Source: Alphaproteobacteria bacterium (GTDB lineage: Bacteria > Pseudomonadota > Alphaproteobacteria > Rhizobiales > Xanthobacteraceae). Taken from it: DNA of 46,932 bases. A model generated the notes under the pieces. It was not told where the DNA came from. It saw nothing but the letters and a program-made list of their open reading frames with translations, and searched no databases. The translations under genes were made by a program, and so were the position numbers. The DNA lies in contig VAZV01000163.1 of the NCBI GenBank assembly GCA_005884765.1, positions 1-46,932 of the forward strand, given 5' to 3'. Positions 39,140-46,932 of the stretch are shown here, in pieces. The stretch's first letter is position 1. Each line of letters opens with the position of its first letter.

Positions 39140-40558
39140 GTGGCGACAACGACAACAAGCAATTTGAAGCGTCCGGAACCGCAGGCGCTGGCGAGCACGC
39201 TGCAAGCGCTCGCAGCACGGTTCGGCAACCGGCTGATCACCTCGCAGGCGGTGCGCGATCAGCATGCCCATACCACCACCTGGTTGCCGCCGCAGCCGCC
39301 CGACGCTGTGGTGATGGCGCGGGAGACCGCCGACATCCAGGATACGGTGCGGATTTGCGCCAAATATCGCGTGCCCGTGATCGCCTTTGGCACCGGCACG
39401 TCGCTGGAGGGCCATGTCAACGCGCCGGCCGGCGGCATCTCGATCGACCTGCGCGACATGAACAGGGTGCTCGAGGTCCACGCCGACGACCTGGATTGTG
39501 TGATCGAGCCCGGCGTCACCCGCAAGGCTTTGAACGAGTATCTGCGCGATCAGGGCGTGTTCTTCCCGATCGACCCCGGCGCTGACGCTTCGCTCGGCGG
39601 GATGGCCTCGACCCGAGCATCGGGCACCAATGCAGTGCGCTACGGCACCATGCGCGACAACGTGCTGGCGCTCAAAGTGGTGCGCGCGGACGGCGAGATC
39701 ATCAGCACTGGAACGCGGGCGAAGAAATCCTCGGCCGGCTACGACCTGACGCACCTGTTCGTCGGTGCCGAGGGCACGCTCGGCATCATCTGCGAACTCA
39801 CTATCAAGCTTCGCGGCATTCCCGAAACCATCGCGGCCGCCGCTTGTTCGTTCGACAGCGTGGGCGGCGCCTGCCAGGCCACGATACTTGCGATCCAAAC
39901 CGGCATTCCCGTCGCCCGGATCGAGCTGCTCAACGCCGAACAGGTCAAGGCCTGCAATGCTTATTCGAAATTGTCGCTGCCGGAGACGCCGTTGTTGCTG
40001 CTGGAATTTCACGGCACTGCGAACGAGGTCGCGGAGCAATCGAAAAATTTCGGCGAGATCGCGAAAGAATGCGGGGGCGGCGAGTTCTCCTGGACCACGC
40101 GGCCCGAGGACCGCAACAAGTTGTGGCAGGCGCGGCATGACGCCTATTGGGCGGTGAAGGCGCTGCGGCCGGGCGCAGGCGTCGTGGCGACCGACGTCTG
40201 CGTACCAATTTCCCGGCTTGCCGATTGCGTCACCGAAACCGAAGAGGATCTAAAGCGCCTCAAGCTGCTCTCGCCGATCGTCGGTCATGTCGGTGACGGC
40301 AATTTCCACTGCTCGCTGGTGTGCGACGTGGACGACGGCGAGGAGATGGCTCGCGGCGAGGATTTCATGCACCGCCTGGTCGAGCGCGCGCAGTCGATGG
40401 GCGGCACCTGCACCGGTGAGCATGGCGTTGGCCAAGGCAAGCAGAAGTACTTGGAGGCTGAACTCGGCCCCGAGGCGCTCGATGCCATGCGCGCGCTGAA
40501 GCGGGCGCTCGATCCGCAGAATATCTTCAATCCCGGAAAGATCGTGCCGGCGGCGTAG
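39140..40558 (+). CDS. FAD-linked oxidase, D-lactate dehydrogenase/GlcD-like
   Basis: A 472-residue flavoprotein of the VAO/GlcD family that oxidises a 2-hydroxyacid, passing electrons probably to cytochrome or the quinone pool. The PCMH FAD domain shows PVIAFGTGTSLEGHVNAPAG, DPGADASLGGMASTRASGTN and FVGAEGTLGIICELT; the C-terminal cap domain ends HVGDGNFHCSL, a metal/substrate-site motif of D-lactate dehydrogenases, and CTGEHGVGQGK. Substrate could be D-lactate, glycolate or similar. Start GTG 39140 has GGAGGG at good spacing; an earlier in-frame start at 39107 is less likely. Confidence 0.88.
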   Translation: MATTTTSNLKRPEPQALASTLQALAARFGNRLITSQAVRDQHAHTTTWLPPQPPDAVVMARETADIQDTVRICAKYRVPVIAFGTGTSLEGHVNAPAGGISIDLRDMNRVLEVHADDLDCVIEPGVTRKALNEYLRDQGVFFPIDPGADASLGGMASTRASGTNAVRYGTMRDNVLALKVVRADGEIISTGTRAKKSSAGYDLTHLFVGAEGTLGIICELTIKLRGIPETIAAAACSFDSVGGACQATILAIQTGIPVARIELLNAEQVKACNAYSKLSLPETPLLLLEFHGTANEVAEQSKNFGEIAKECGGGEFSWTTRPEDRNKLWQARHDAYWAVKALRPGAGVVATDVCVPISRLADCVTETEEDLKRLKLLSPIVGHVGDGNFHCSLVCDVDDGEEMARGEDFMHRLVERAQSMGGTCTGEHGVGQGKQKYLEAELGPEALDAMRALKRALDPQNIFNPGKIVPAA

Positions 40559-40634
40559 GGCCGACACGGAACCTTTGCCTCACCTGTGCGTCTTTTCCGA
40601 CGGTGCCAAGTCAAGGGGACGCGGGGAGGGTGCC

Positions 40635-41969
40635 GTGCTCAAGCTAATTAGCGGGATTGCCGTCGTTGTTCTGGTGAGCGCGCTATCGGGCGCCGCGTTC
40701 GGCCGCGGCGGCGGTGGTCATGGCGGCGGCGGCCACGGTGGCGGTGGCCACGGTGGCGGCGGCCACGGTGGTGGTCACGGCGGCGGCCACTTCCACGGTG
40801 GCGGCCATTTTCATGGCGGGGGCGGCCACCATGGCTTTCACGCTGCCCATTTCGGTGGCGCGCGCCACATGGGCGGCAGATCCGCATTTTCCCGTTCGGC
40901 CTCAGTCCGAAATGTCCGTGGCGTCCACCACGCGCTGAACTCGCTCTCGCGCGGCGGCGCCTTGCGCAACGGGCGCGTGCTGGGCAATCCCGCGGCTCGC
41001 GCGCAAATTGCCGCCGGTGCCGCGCTGGCAGGCTGGCATGGCGGCGGCGCCGGTGGATGGTGGCAGCACGGCAATGGCGGATATGGATGGGTCGGCCCGG
41101 TGTTCTGGCCGTTCGCCTACTACGATATCTATGACTACGCGATGTGGGGCTATGGATTTGGCGCGCCGTTCTGGGGCTACGGCTACCCTGATATTTACGC
41201 CGGCATATTTGCGCCCTACGGGTACGATGAGCTGAGCGGTTACTACTATTCGCCGCGCCGCGCGTCCCGTAGCCGGAATACGGCTATCGATCGGCTGGCG
41301 CAGTTGTGCGGCGACGACAGAAGCGAAATTGCCGGCCTTCCGATCGACCAAATTGCGCAAGCGATCGAGGCGACCGAAGGGCAGCGCGCCGCACTTGACG
41401 ATCTTGCCAACGCGTCGATCGCGGCCGCCCAGAGAATTCGCGCAGCGTGCCCGACACAGATGACCCTCACCGCGCCGGGCAGGCTGGCAGCGATGCAAGC
41501 GCGCATCGAGGCGATGATATCAGGGGTAGCAACGGTGCAGCCGCCGCTGGAGAAATTCTACGGCCTGTTGAACGATGAGCAGAAGGCGGGGCTCAATGGG
41601 ATCGCCGAGAATGAGCGCAAGAAGCAGGGCAATGGGTCGCTCGTTGCGAGCTGCAGCGCTGCGCCGCCTGCCGCACTGCAGTGGCCGACCGCGGAGGTCG
41701 AGGCCCGATTGCATCCAACCGAGGCGCAACGCGCGAGCCTTGAAACACTTCAGGGTGCCAGTGCCAAGGCGGCGGACATGCTCAAGGCTTCGTGCCCAAC
41801 CGACGATGCCGTGACGCCGCCGGCACGGCTCGCCGCGGCCGGCAACAGGCTCGACATGATGCTGCAGGCGGTCAAGCTGGTAAAGGCAGCGCTTGAAGAC
41901 TTTTACGCAACGCTCAGCGACGAACAGAAGGGTCAATTCGAGGCGATCGGGCCGCGGCGAACGTCGTAA
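40635..41969 (+). CDS. Gly-His-rich Spy/CpxP-like periplasmic protein
   Basis: A 444-residue exported protein. After a signal peptide (ISGIAVVVLVSALSGAAFG) comes a tandem Gly-His segment (GGGGH units, encoded at 40704-40832) likely to bind metal ions, then an aromatic Gly/Tyr-rich stretch, and two helical LTXXQ-type modules: TEGQRAALDDL with LNDEQKAGL, and TEAQRASLETL with LSDEQKGQF, each with a conserved CPT motif. LTXXQ modules occur in the Spy/CpxP chaperone family. GTG 40635 with GGAGGG is the chosen start; TTG 40575 is an in-frame alternative. Confidence 0.75.
   Translation: MLKLISGIAVVVLVSALSGAAFGRGGGGHGGGGHGGGGHGGGGHGGGHGGGHFHGGGHFHGGGGHHGFHAAHFGGARHMGGRSAFSRSASVRNVRGVHHALNSLSRGGALRNGRVLGNPAARAQIAAGAALAGWHGGGAGGWWQHGNGGYGWVGPVFWPFAYYDIYDYAMWGYGFGAPFWGYGYPDIYAGIFAPYGYDELSGYYYSPRRASRSRNTAIDRLAQLCGDDRSEIAGLPIDQIAQAIEATEGQRAALDDLANASIAAAQRIRAACPTQMTLTAPGRLAAMQARIEAMISGVATVQPPLEKFYGLLNDEQKAGLNGIAENERKKQGNGSLVASCSAAPPAALQWPTAEVEARLHPTEAQRASLETLQGASAKAADMLKASCPTDDAVTPPARLAAAGNRLDMMLQAVKLVKAALEDFYATLSDEQKGQFEAIGPRRTS
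40704..40832. repeat. Tandem Gly-His coding repeat
   Basis: Degenerate 15-base units (GGCGGCGGCGGCCACGGT-like) encode repeated GGGGH and then GGGHFH units in the N-terminal part of the Spy-like protein. Slippage-prone; unit number may vary between strains. Confidence 0.7.
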
Positions 41970-42030
41970 AAAGCATCTCGCCGATCCTGCCACTGCGTTC
42001 TATGCTCCGCCGATATTGCAGGGCATTGCG

Positions 42031-42444
42031 ATGTGGTTGTTCAACAAGAGTAAGCCCACGGAAATCTGGGACGAGGCCATTCAATGGCCGCTCGGCGACA
42101 TCGAGGCCGCCGACAGGATCCGCAACATCTGCCGCTCGGGCAGCGATAGTGCCGAGAGGGTCGGTGGTCGTGCCGCGCCCGCAGACAACAAGAAACCCAA
42201 TAGGAAATCGAATATCAGGAACAGCGAACACGACACCGAAAGGTTCGAACGCGCCGCCAGGACCGCGATGGAGATCGCGATGAAGATGTCGGATGACCTG
42301 ATGCGCGATGCCGCCGTCAGCGAGATCATCAACCTGTGCATGAAAGCCAATGATCTCAGGACGGCGCGGATCCTCTTTCGGGCGATCCAGGCCGTATCGA
42401 TCCGGGAGGACGTGCTGAGTGCGCATCCAGAGCTGCGGCCATGA
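42031..42444 (+). CDS. Hypothetical protein with helical C-terminus
   Basis: A 137-residue soluble protein, MWLFNKSKPTEIWDEAIQWP at the start, a basic middle, and a helical end (AVSEIINLCMKANDLRTARI LFRAIQAV-like) that looks like a TPR-type helix pair. I do not recognise a family. Its last 94 bases are repeated at 43895-43988 (84 of 94 identical), beyond the TAXI gene. GGG eight bases before ATG 42031 is a weak ribosome site. Confidence 0.65.
   Translation: MWLFNKSKPTEIWDEAIQWPLGDIEAADRIRNICRSGSDSAERVGGRAAPADNKKPNRKSNIRNSEHDTERFERAARTAMEIAMKMSDDLMRDAAVSEIINLCMKANDLRTARILFRAIQAVSIREDVLSAHPELRP
42351..42444 (+). repeat. Direct repeat, left copy (3-prime end of hypothetical gene)
   Basis: Ninety-four bases, without gaps, match 43895-43988 at 84 positions. 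The two copies are separated by 1544 bases (start to start) and bracket the TAXI gene. Confidence 0.85.
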
Positions 42445-42470
42445 CGGCGTGCCGGCAGACGCGACTTCGT

Positions 42471-43793
42471 TCAAGCCGCGGAGATGACGGCCGGCCTCTT
42501 CGCAAGCATCGTCCGTCGATCGTGAATCAGGCTCTCCAGTCGGTGCGCCGCTACGTTCAACGTGGCGTCATCGACCGCGGTCTCGTCGCCCGCAGCGGAT
42601 CTGGCGCGTTGCTCCCTCAGAATTGTGTCGATCTCTTCTTCGATTTCCAAAAGCTCAGCCTCCGTGCCGGCGTTCCTGATCCGGCGCGCAAGGGCATAGA
42701 GGGAGTCTAAGGGGCCCTGTTTGGTCATGGGCGTGCCAAGCCCGAGAAATTTCCAGGCTGCGGCAAGCAGGGTGGCGGCACCCCCCAGTGCCATCGGCGT
42801 CAAATAAATCCAGTTGCTGTATTCATCCATGAAGCTCTGCTGGGTGCCATTGTAGAAGGCCGCCGCACCGGGGTGCAGAGGAAGGTAGGCGTCCGCGTCC
42901 GTGCTGGGCGCGGTGATCTGCGCGAAGAGCGGTTGCTCCGCCATGAGTTCCCTGCGCACCTTCATGATCGTCTGCGTCAGACCGGCAATCAGGTCGGAGC
43001 TCAGCTTCTTGTTGGCAACCAGGTATAGCGAAGTTCTCAAGGTGGTCAGATCATCGTCCGGGACGGGCGGCGCGCCCCGCAGCGTACCTTTGGGCACGTC
43101 GAAACTTTCATAAGCGCGTTCGGTCTGTGCGATCGCCGCGGCTGAGTCGATCGGGACGAGCACCGGCAATACCTTTGGGCCCTGCTGGAATACGCCCTTC
43201 ACGAGCGACAGATACTTTTCCGCCAGCGGGATCACGACAAGCAGCGCGCTCACCTCCTTGGATTGAATGGCGCGACGGGCATCCGGCACGGCGATGTCCT
43301 TGAACACCTTCGCCCGATCAAGCCCATATTCCTTGCTCAGCACGTCGACAATTTTGCTATTGGCGTCCCCGCCAAGCACGCCCACCCGGCGGCCCTTCAA
43401 TTTGTCGACGCCGTCGATGGTCGAACCGGGTGGCGCAATGATGAGCGCGACCATATGGCTGACGACGACCACGGCCTGGGCCTGCGACAGGTCACCGACG
43501 TCACCGCGAACGACCGCGAGGTCCGCCTTGCCTGCTGCAAAGGCCTTGGCGGCTTCAAGTGCCGTGCCGCTGTCGATAACCTTGAAGCGCACCGGCGCGC
43601 CGGTCGCCACCAGCCGGCTTGCAATGGCCGACATCGCGTTGGCGGCCTCTCCGTCGACCGACCCGACCGCCACGCTCAGCGTAACCGGGTAAGTATAATA
43701 CCGATAGGCAAGGAGGCACGCGCCTGACGCAAGACCCAAAACGCCGACAAGCAGGACTAAACGAAGCCAGAGCGGCAGATGCAGCGAAACCAT
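42471..43793 (-). CDS. Membrane-anchored TAXI-family solute-binding protein
   Basis: A 440-residue protein. N-terminal membrane anchor (WLRLVLLVGVLGLASGACLL), then a periplasmic TAXI-type binding domain (TLSVAVGSVDGEAANAMSAI, LAVVRGDVGDL, LKGRRVGVLGGDANSKIV), then a second hydrophobic helix (YLTPMALGGAATLLAAAWKFLG near residue 345) and a charged, coiled-coil-like cytoplasmic tail of about 90 residues (AELLEIEEEIDTILREQRA). Ordinary TAXI proteins are free in the periplasm and work with TRAP permeases; none is encoded nearby. ATG 43793 has GAGGGG upstream; GTG 43802 is an alternative. Confidence 0.85.
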   Translation of the reverse strand: MVSLHLPLWLRLVLLVGVLGLASGACLLAYRYYTYPVTLSVAVGSVDGEAANAMSAIASRLVATGAPVRFKVIDSGTALEAAKAFAAGKADLAVVRGDVGDLSQAQAVVVVSHMVALIIAPPGSTIDGVDKLKGRRVGVLGGDANSKIVDVLSKEYGLDRAKVFKDIAVPDARRAIQSKEVSALLVVIPLAEKYLSLVKGVFQQGPKVLPVLVPIDSAAAIAQTERAYESFDVPKGTLRGAPPVPDDDLTTLRTSLYLVANKKLSSDLIAGLTQTIMKVRRELMAEQPLFAQITAPSTDADAYLPLHPGAAAFYNGTQQSFMDEYSNWIYLTPMALGGAATLLAAAWKFLGLGTPMTKQGPLDSLYALARRIRNAGTEAELLEIEEEIDTILREQRARSAAGDETAVDDATLNVAAHRLESLIHDRRTMLAKRPAVISAA

Positions 43794-43802
43794 GCTCGTC
43801 AC

Positions 43803-44166
43803 CCCTCACGCATCGACCGATTGCCGAGACCTGCGTGCATTGGAGGATCTCGTCGCAAAATCCTGCATCCATTACGGTGCGGTCGCAAGCGTGTTGATCT
43901 GAGGACAGCGCGGATCCTCTTTCGGGGCATCCAGGCCGTATCGATCCGGCAGGACGTGCTGGGCGCGCACCCGGAGCTGCGGCAATGAGTCGTTTTGGGG
44001 AGGGCGGGAGTCTGGCTACCCTGGAATTCCAGCGTCTGGTATCGTCATGGCATTCCCGGGGTTAGTCTTTGGGTAACGTCGGCCAACAAGATCGCGGTTA
44101 AGCGACCTCACGTGTAATCGACATGGGTTGGCGGTTACGCCACAAAAGATCGAAAGGGAGGACCCC
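43803..44166. other. Gap holding the duplicated gene end and takP-like promoter
   Basis: About 364 bases. It contains the right copy of the 94-base direct repeat (43895-43988) and, closer to 44167, the leader of the TRAP binding protein with GGGAGG just before its ATG. Nothing else seen. Confidence 0.6.
43895..43988 (+). pseudogene. Duplicated 3-prime end of the gene at 42031 (remnant)
   Basis: Reads DLRTARILFRGIQAVSIRQD and onward to a TGA stop in register with the intact gene; differences include both synonymous and replacement changes (A/G, E/Q, S/G, P/Q), so it is an older, diverged copy rather than a fresh duplication. Confidence 0.8.
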
Positions 44167-45258
<1,092 letters not shown>

Positions 45259-45279
45259 GCAGGATGAATGAAGGCCTCG

Positions 45280-46932
45280 TCAGGCCGCGGTCAGCACGCG
45301 GACCGCTTCGTCGACGCTGAGGAAGACACGCTCTTTCGGCAGGACCTCGTAAAGATCGAACCGTTCAAACGCGGCTTGCGCCCGCGTCGATTCAAGCCGC
45401 GCCACCGCGATCGTGACACCTTGCTCACGGCATGCCTTGAAGAGATCGAGCAGTATCTGCGCCGCGGTGAAGTCGATTTCCACGATGCCGCTGGCTTCCA
45501 GCACCAGCAGGCCGGGCTTCGCCGCCGGAGCTTGAAGGATGTTGAGCACATCGTTGCGGAAACTGGGAGCGTTGAGAAACGAAAGCGGCGCCTGCAATCC
45601 AACGACCGCCACGCCGGGAACACGTTCGCCCGCCATGTGCGGATTGGCCGGCCACCAGATCGTTGTGCCCGGCACGCGGTCGAACACGACAAGGCGTGCG
45701 CGGGTAACGCTCCAGATGCCGTGCAACAGCGACAGCGAGATCGCGAGGCCGGCGCCCTGCTGGATCGGCAGGACGATGATCAAGGCCGCGGTGGCGACGA
45801 TCAACAGGAATTCGGCTTTCGACTGCCGCCAGATCATGGCGATCTGGCGCAGGCGGATGATCCGCAGCGCCACGAACAGCAGGATGCCGCCCAGCGCCGC
45901 ATCGGGAACGTGCTTCAGCAGCGTCGTGCCGATTGTCAGCAGCGCGAGCACGATGAAGACGGCGGCAAGCCCGGATAGTTGCGACCGTCCGCCGGTCTCC
46001 GACACGATGCCCGTCCGCGGCGGGCTCGCGTTCACCGGAAAGGCGCCGAACAGGCCTGCGAGGATACTGCCGGCGCCGGCGCCGAGAAAATCGCGGTCGA
46101 CGTCGGCGGGCCGATCAGGATCGGAGGGGAACGACCGCGTGGTGGCTGCGGTCTGCACCATGATGACGACGACGATCACGAAGGCAAGCGGCAGCAACCG
46201 TACCCAACGCTCGGGCGAGATCTCCGGAAACGTCAGCGTCGGCAACGTTCCCGGAACCGCCCCGACCACCCGCACACCCTTGCCCTCGAGGCCGGCCCAG
46301 ATCACGGCCGTGGTGGCTGCGACCAGTCCAATCAACGCGCCCGGGATCTTGGGGCTGATGGCCTCGGAAGCGAATACCACCGCCAATACGCCAAAGCCGA
46401 TACAGACGGTAAAGATGTTGGCTTGGGAGAGTTGTTGGCCAAGGACGCCGATCCGATCGAGCGTCGATCCGCCTGGGGTTGACAGGCCGAGCACGCTCGG
46501 CATCTGCGAGACCAGGATGTGCACGGAGATACCGGCGAGGAAGCCGACCGTCACCGGAACAGACAGCAGGTTGGCGATCCCGCCAAGGCGAAATATCCCG
46601 CCTGCCATCAGCATCACGCCCACCATCAATGCGAGCGCGATGGCGAGCGCCTGGTATTCGGGAGAACCGGCCGCCGCCAAAAGCGCGAGCCCGCCGGCAA
46701 AAATTGGTGTGATGGTGGAATCGGCGCCACATGATAGGAAGCGATTGGCCCCGAACATCGCAAAGCCGAGCGATCCCGCCATGAAGGCGAAAAACCCGAT
46801 CTGGGGGGAGAAACCGCCGAGACGCGCGGTCGCCATCTGCTCGGGGATGGCAATGGCGGCAAGCGTAAGCCCGGCGATCAGGTCGGCCGGCAAGAAGCTT
46901 GCCCGATAGGAGGCGAGCGAGCGAAACAGCGG
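45280..46932 (-). CDS. SulP-family inorganic anion transporter (5-prime end outside window)
   Basis: The frame is open to the window edge, so the N-terminus is missing; 550 codons are present. SulP proteins carry sulfate, bicarbonate or similar anions through the inner membrane. Visible: the first-helix signature FLPADLIAGLTLAAIAIPEQ, about ten hydrophobic helices, NASPPRTGIVSETGGRSQLSG-type segment typical of SulP (split: SPPRTGIVSETGGRSQ), and a C-terminal STAS domain (LLVLEASGIVEIDFTAAQIL). A start at TTG 46893 would cut the conserved PLFRSLASYR segment, so the gene surely continues. Confidence 0.9.
   Translation of the reverse strand, partial: PLFRSLASYRASFLPADLIAGLTLAAIAIPEQMATARLGGFSPQIGFFAFMAGSLGFAMFGANRFLSCGADSTITPIFAGGLALLAAAGSPEYQALAIALALMVGVMLMAGGIFRLGGIANLLSVPVTVGFLAGISVHILVSQMPSVLGLSTPGGSTLDRIGVLGQQLSQANIFTVCIGFGVLAVVFASEAISPKIPGALIGLVAATTAVIWAGLEGKGVRVVGAVPGTLPTLTFPEISPERWVRLLPLAFVIVVVIMVQTAATTRSFPSDPDRPADVDRDFLGAGAGSILAGLFGAFPVNASPPRTGIVSETGGRSQLSGLAAVFIVLALLTIGTTLLKHVPDAALGGILLFVALRIIRLRQIAMIWRQSKAEFLLIVATAALIIVLPIQQGAGLAISLSLLHGIWSVTRARLVVFDRVPGTTIWWPANPHMAGERVPGVAVVGLQAPLSFLNAPSFRNDVLNILQAPAAKPGLLVLEASGIVEIDFTAAQILLDLFKACREQGVTIAVARLESTRAQAAFERFDLYEVLPKERVFLSVDEAVRVLTAA

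Noticed and set aside
40704..40832. Possible CRISPR-like repeat array
   Set aside because: The units are contiguous, without spacers, and in frame encode Gly-His repeats of an exported protein.
45539..46909. Plus-strand open frame (456 codons) opposite the SulP gene
   Set aside because: Antisense shadow of a clear transporter with STAS domain; Ser/Arg/Pro-rich without motifs.

Overview
The window reads as a chromosomal segment from a GC-rich alphaproteobacterium of the Bradyrhizobium / Nitrobacteraceae type. Reasons: the murD-ftsW-murG-murC-murB-ddl-ftsQ-ftsA-ftsZ-lpxC order, a 592-residue FtsZ with a long disordered linker, a DUF2336 protein, and intergenic palindromes of the kind scattered through Bradyrhizobium chromosomes. 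The genus is inferred from gene content and remembered family sequences; no database was searched.

Region 1 (1-19033, all plus strand except one small gene) is the division and cell wall (dcw) cluster: the end of mraY, then murD, ftsW, murG, murC, murB, ddl, ftsQ, ftsA, ftsZ (strong terminator), lpxC, bamD, recN and ligA. These genes make lipid II, the divisome, lipid A and the outer-membrane assembly lipoprotein, followed by repair and replication enzymes. Each of the first four gaps after murD holds a palindromic repeat. The murC-murB gap holds a complete element: a 96-residue GIY-YIG nuclease gene bounded by 36-bp inverted repeats (35/36 matching).

Region 2 (19034-29351) is housekeeping and accessory: a Bcr/CflA-type MFS exporter and aminopeptidase P separated and flanked by two copies of one palindromic repeat, a 61-residue protein, ribosomal protein L11 methyltransferase, a lone Flp pilin, a gap with six DnaA-box-like 9-mers, a PYROXD2-like FAD oxidoreductase, a membrane protein with a spermidine-synthase-like domain, and an L,D-transpeptidase.

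Region 3 (29629-38540) holds a glycine-zipper protein, an ABC-2 export pair, a DUF2336 gene with a small partner, an OmpA-domain/Cys-rich periplasmic pair, a HicAB toxin-antitoxin module and uvrD. A displaced copy of the uvrD 3-prime end lies on the far side of hicAB, and uvrD itself carries an in-frame palindromic insertion.

Region 4 (38545-46932) holds a hotdog thioesterase divergent from a GlcD/LDHD-type FAD oxidase, a Gly-His-rich Spy/CpxP-like protein, a hypothetical gene whose 3-prime end is repeated beyond a membrane-anchored TAXI protein, a TakP-like TRAP binding protein, and a SulP transporter cut by the window end.

The most interesting candidate system is the GIY-YIG element together with the observation that six internally different palindromes here begin with GTCAT and end with ATGAC. 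That suggests a family of short mobile repeats with shared ends, possibly mobilised by the GIY-YIG nuclease in the way RAYT transposases are thought to act on REP sequences.
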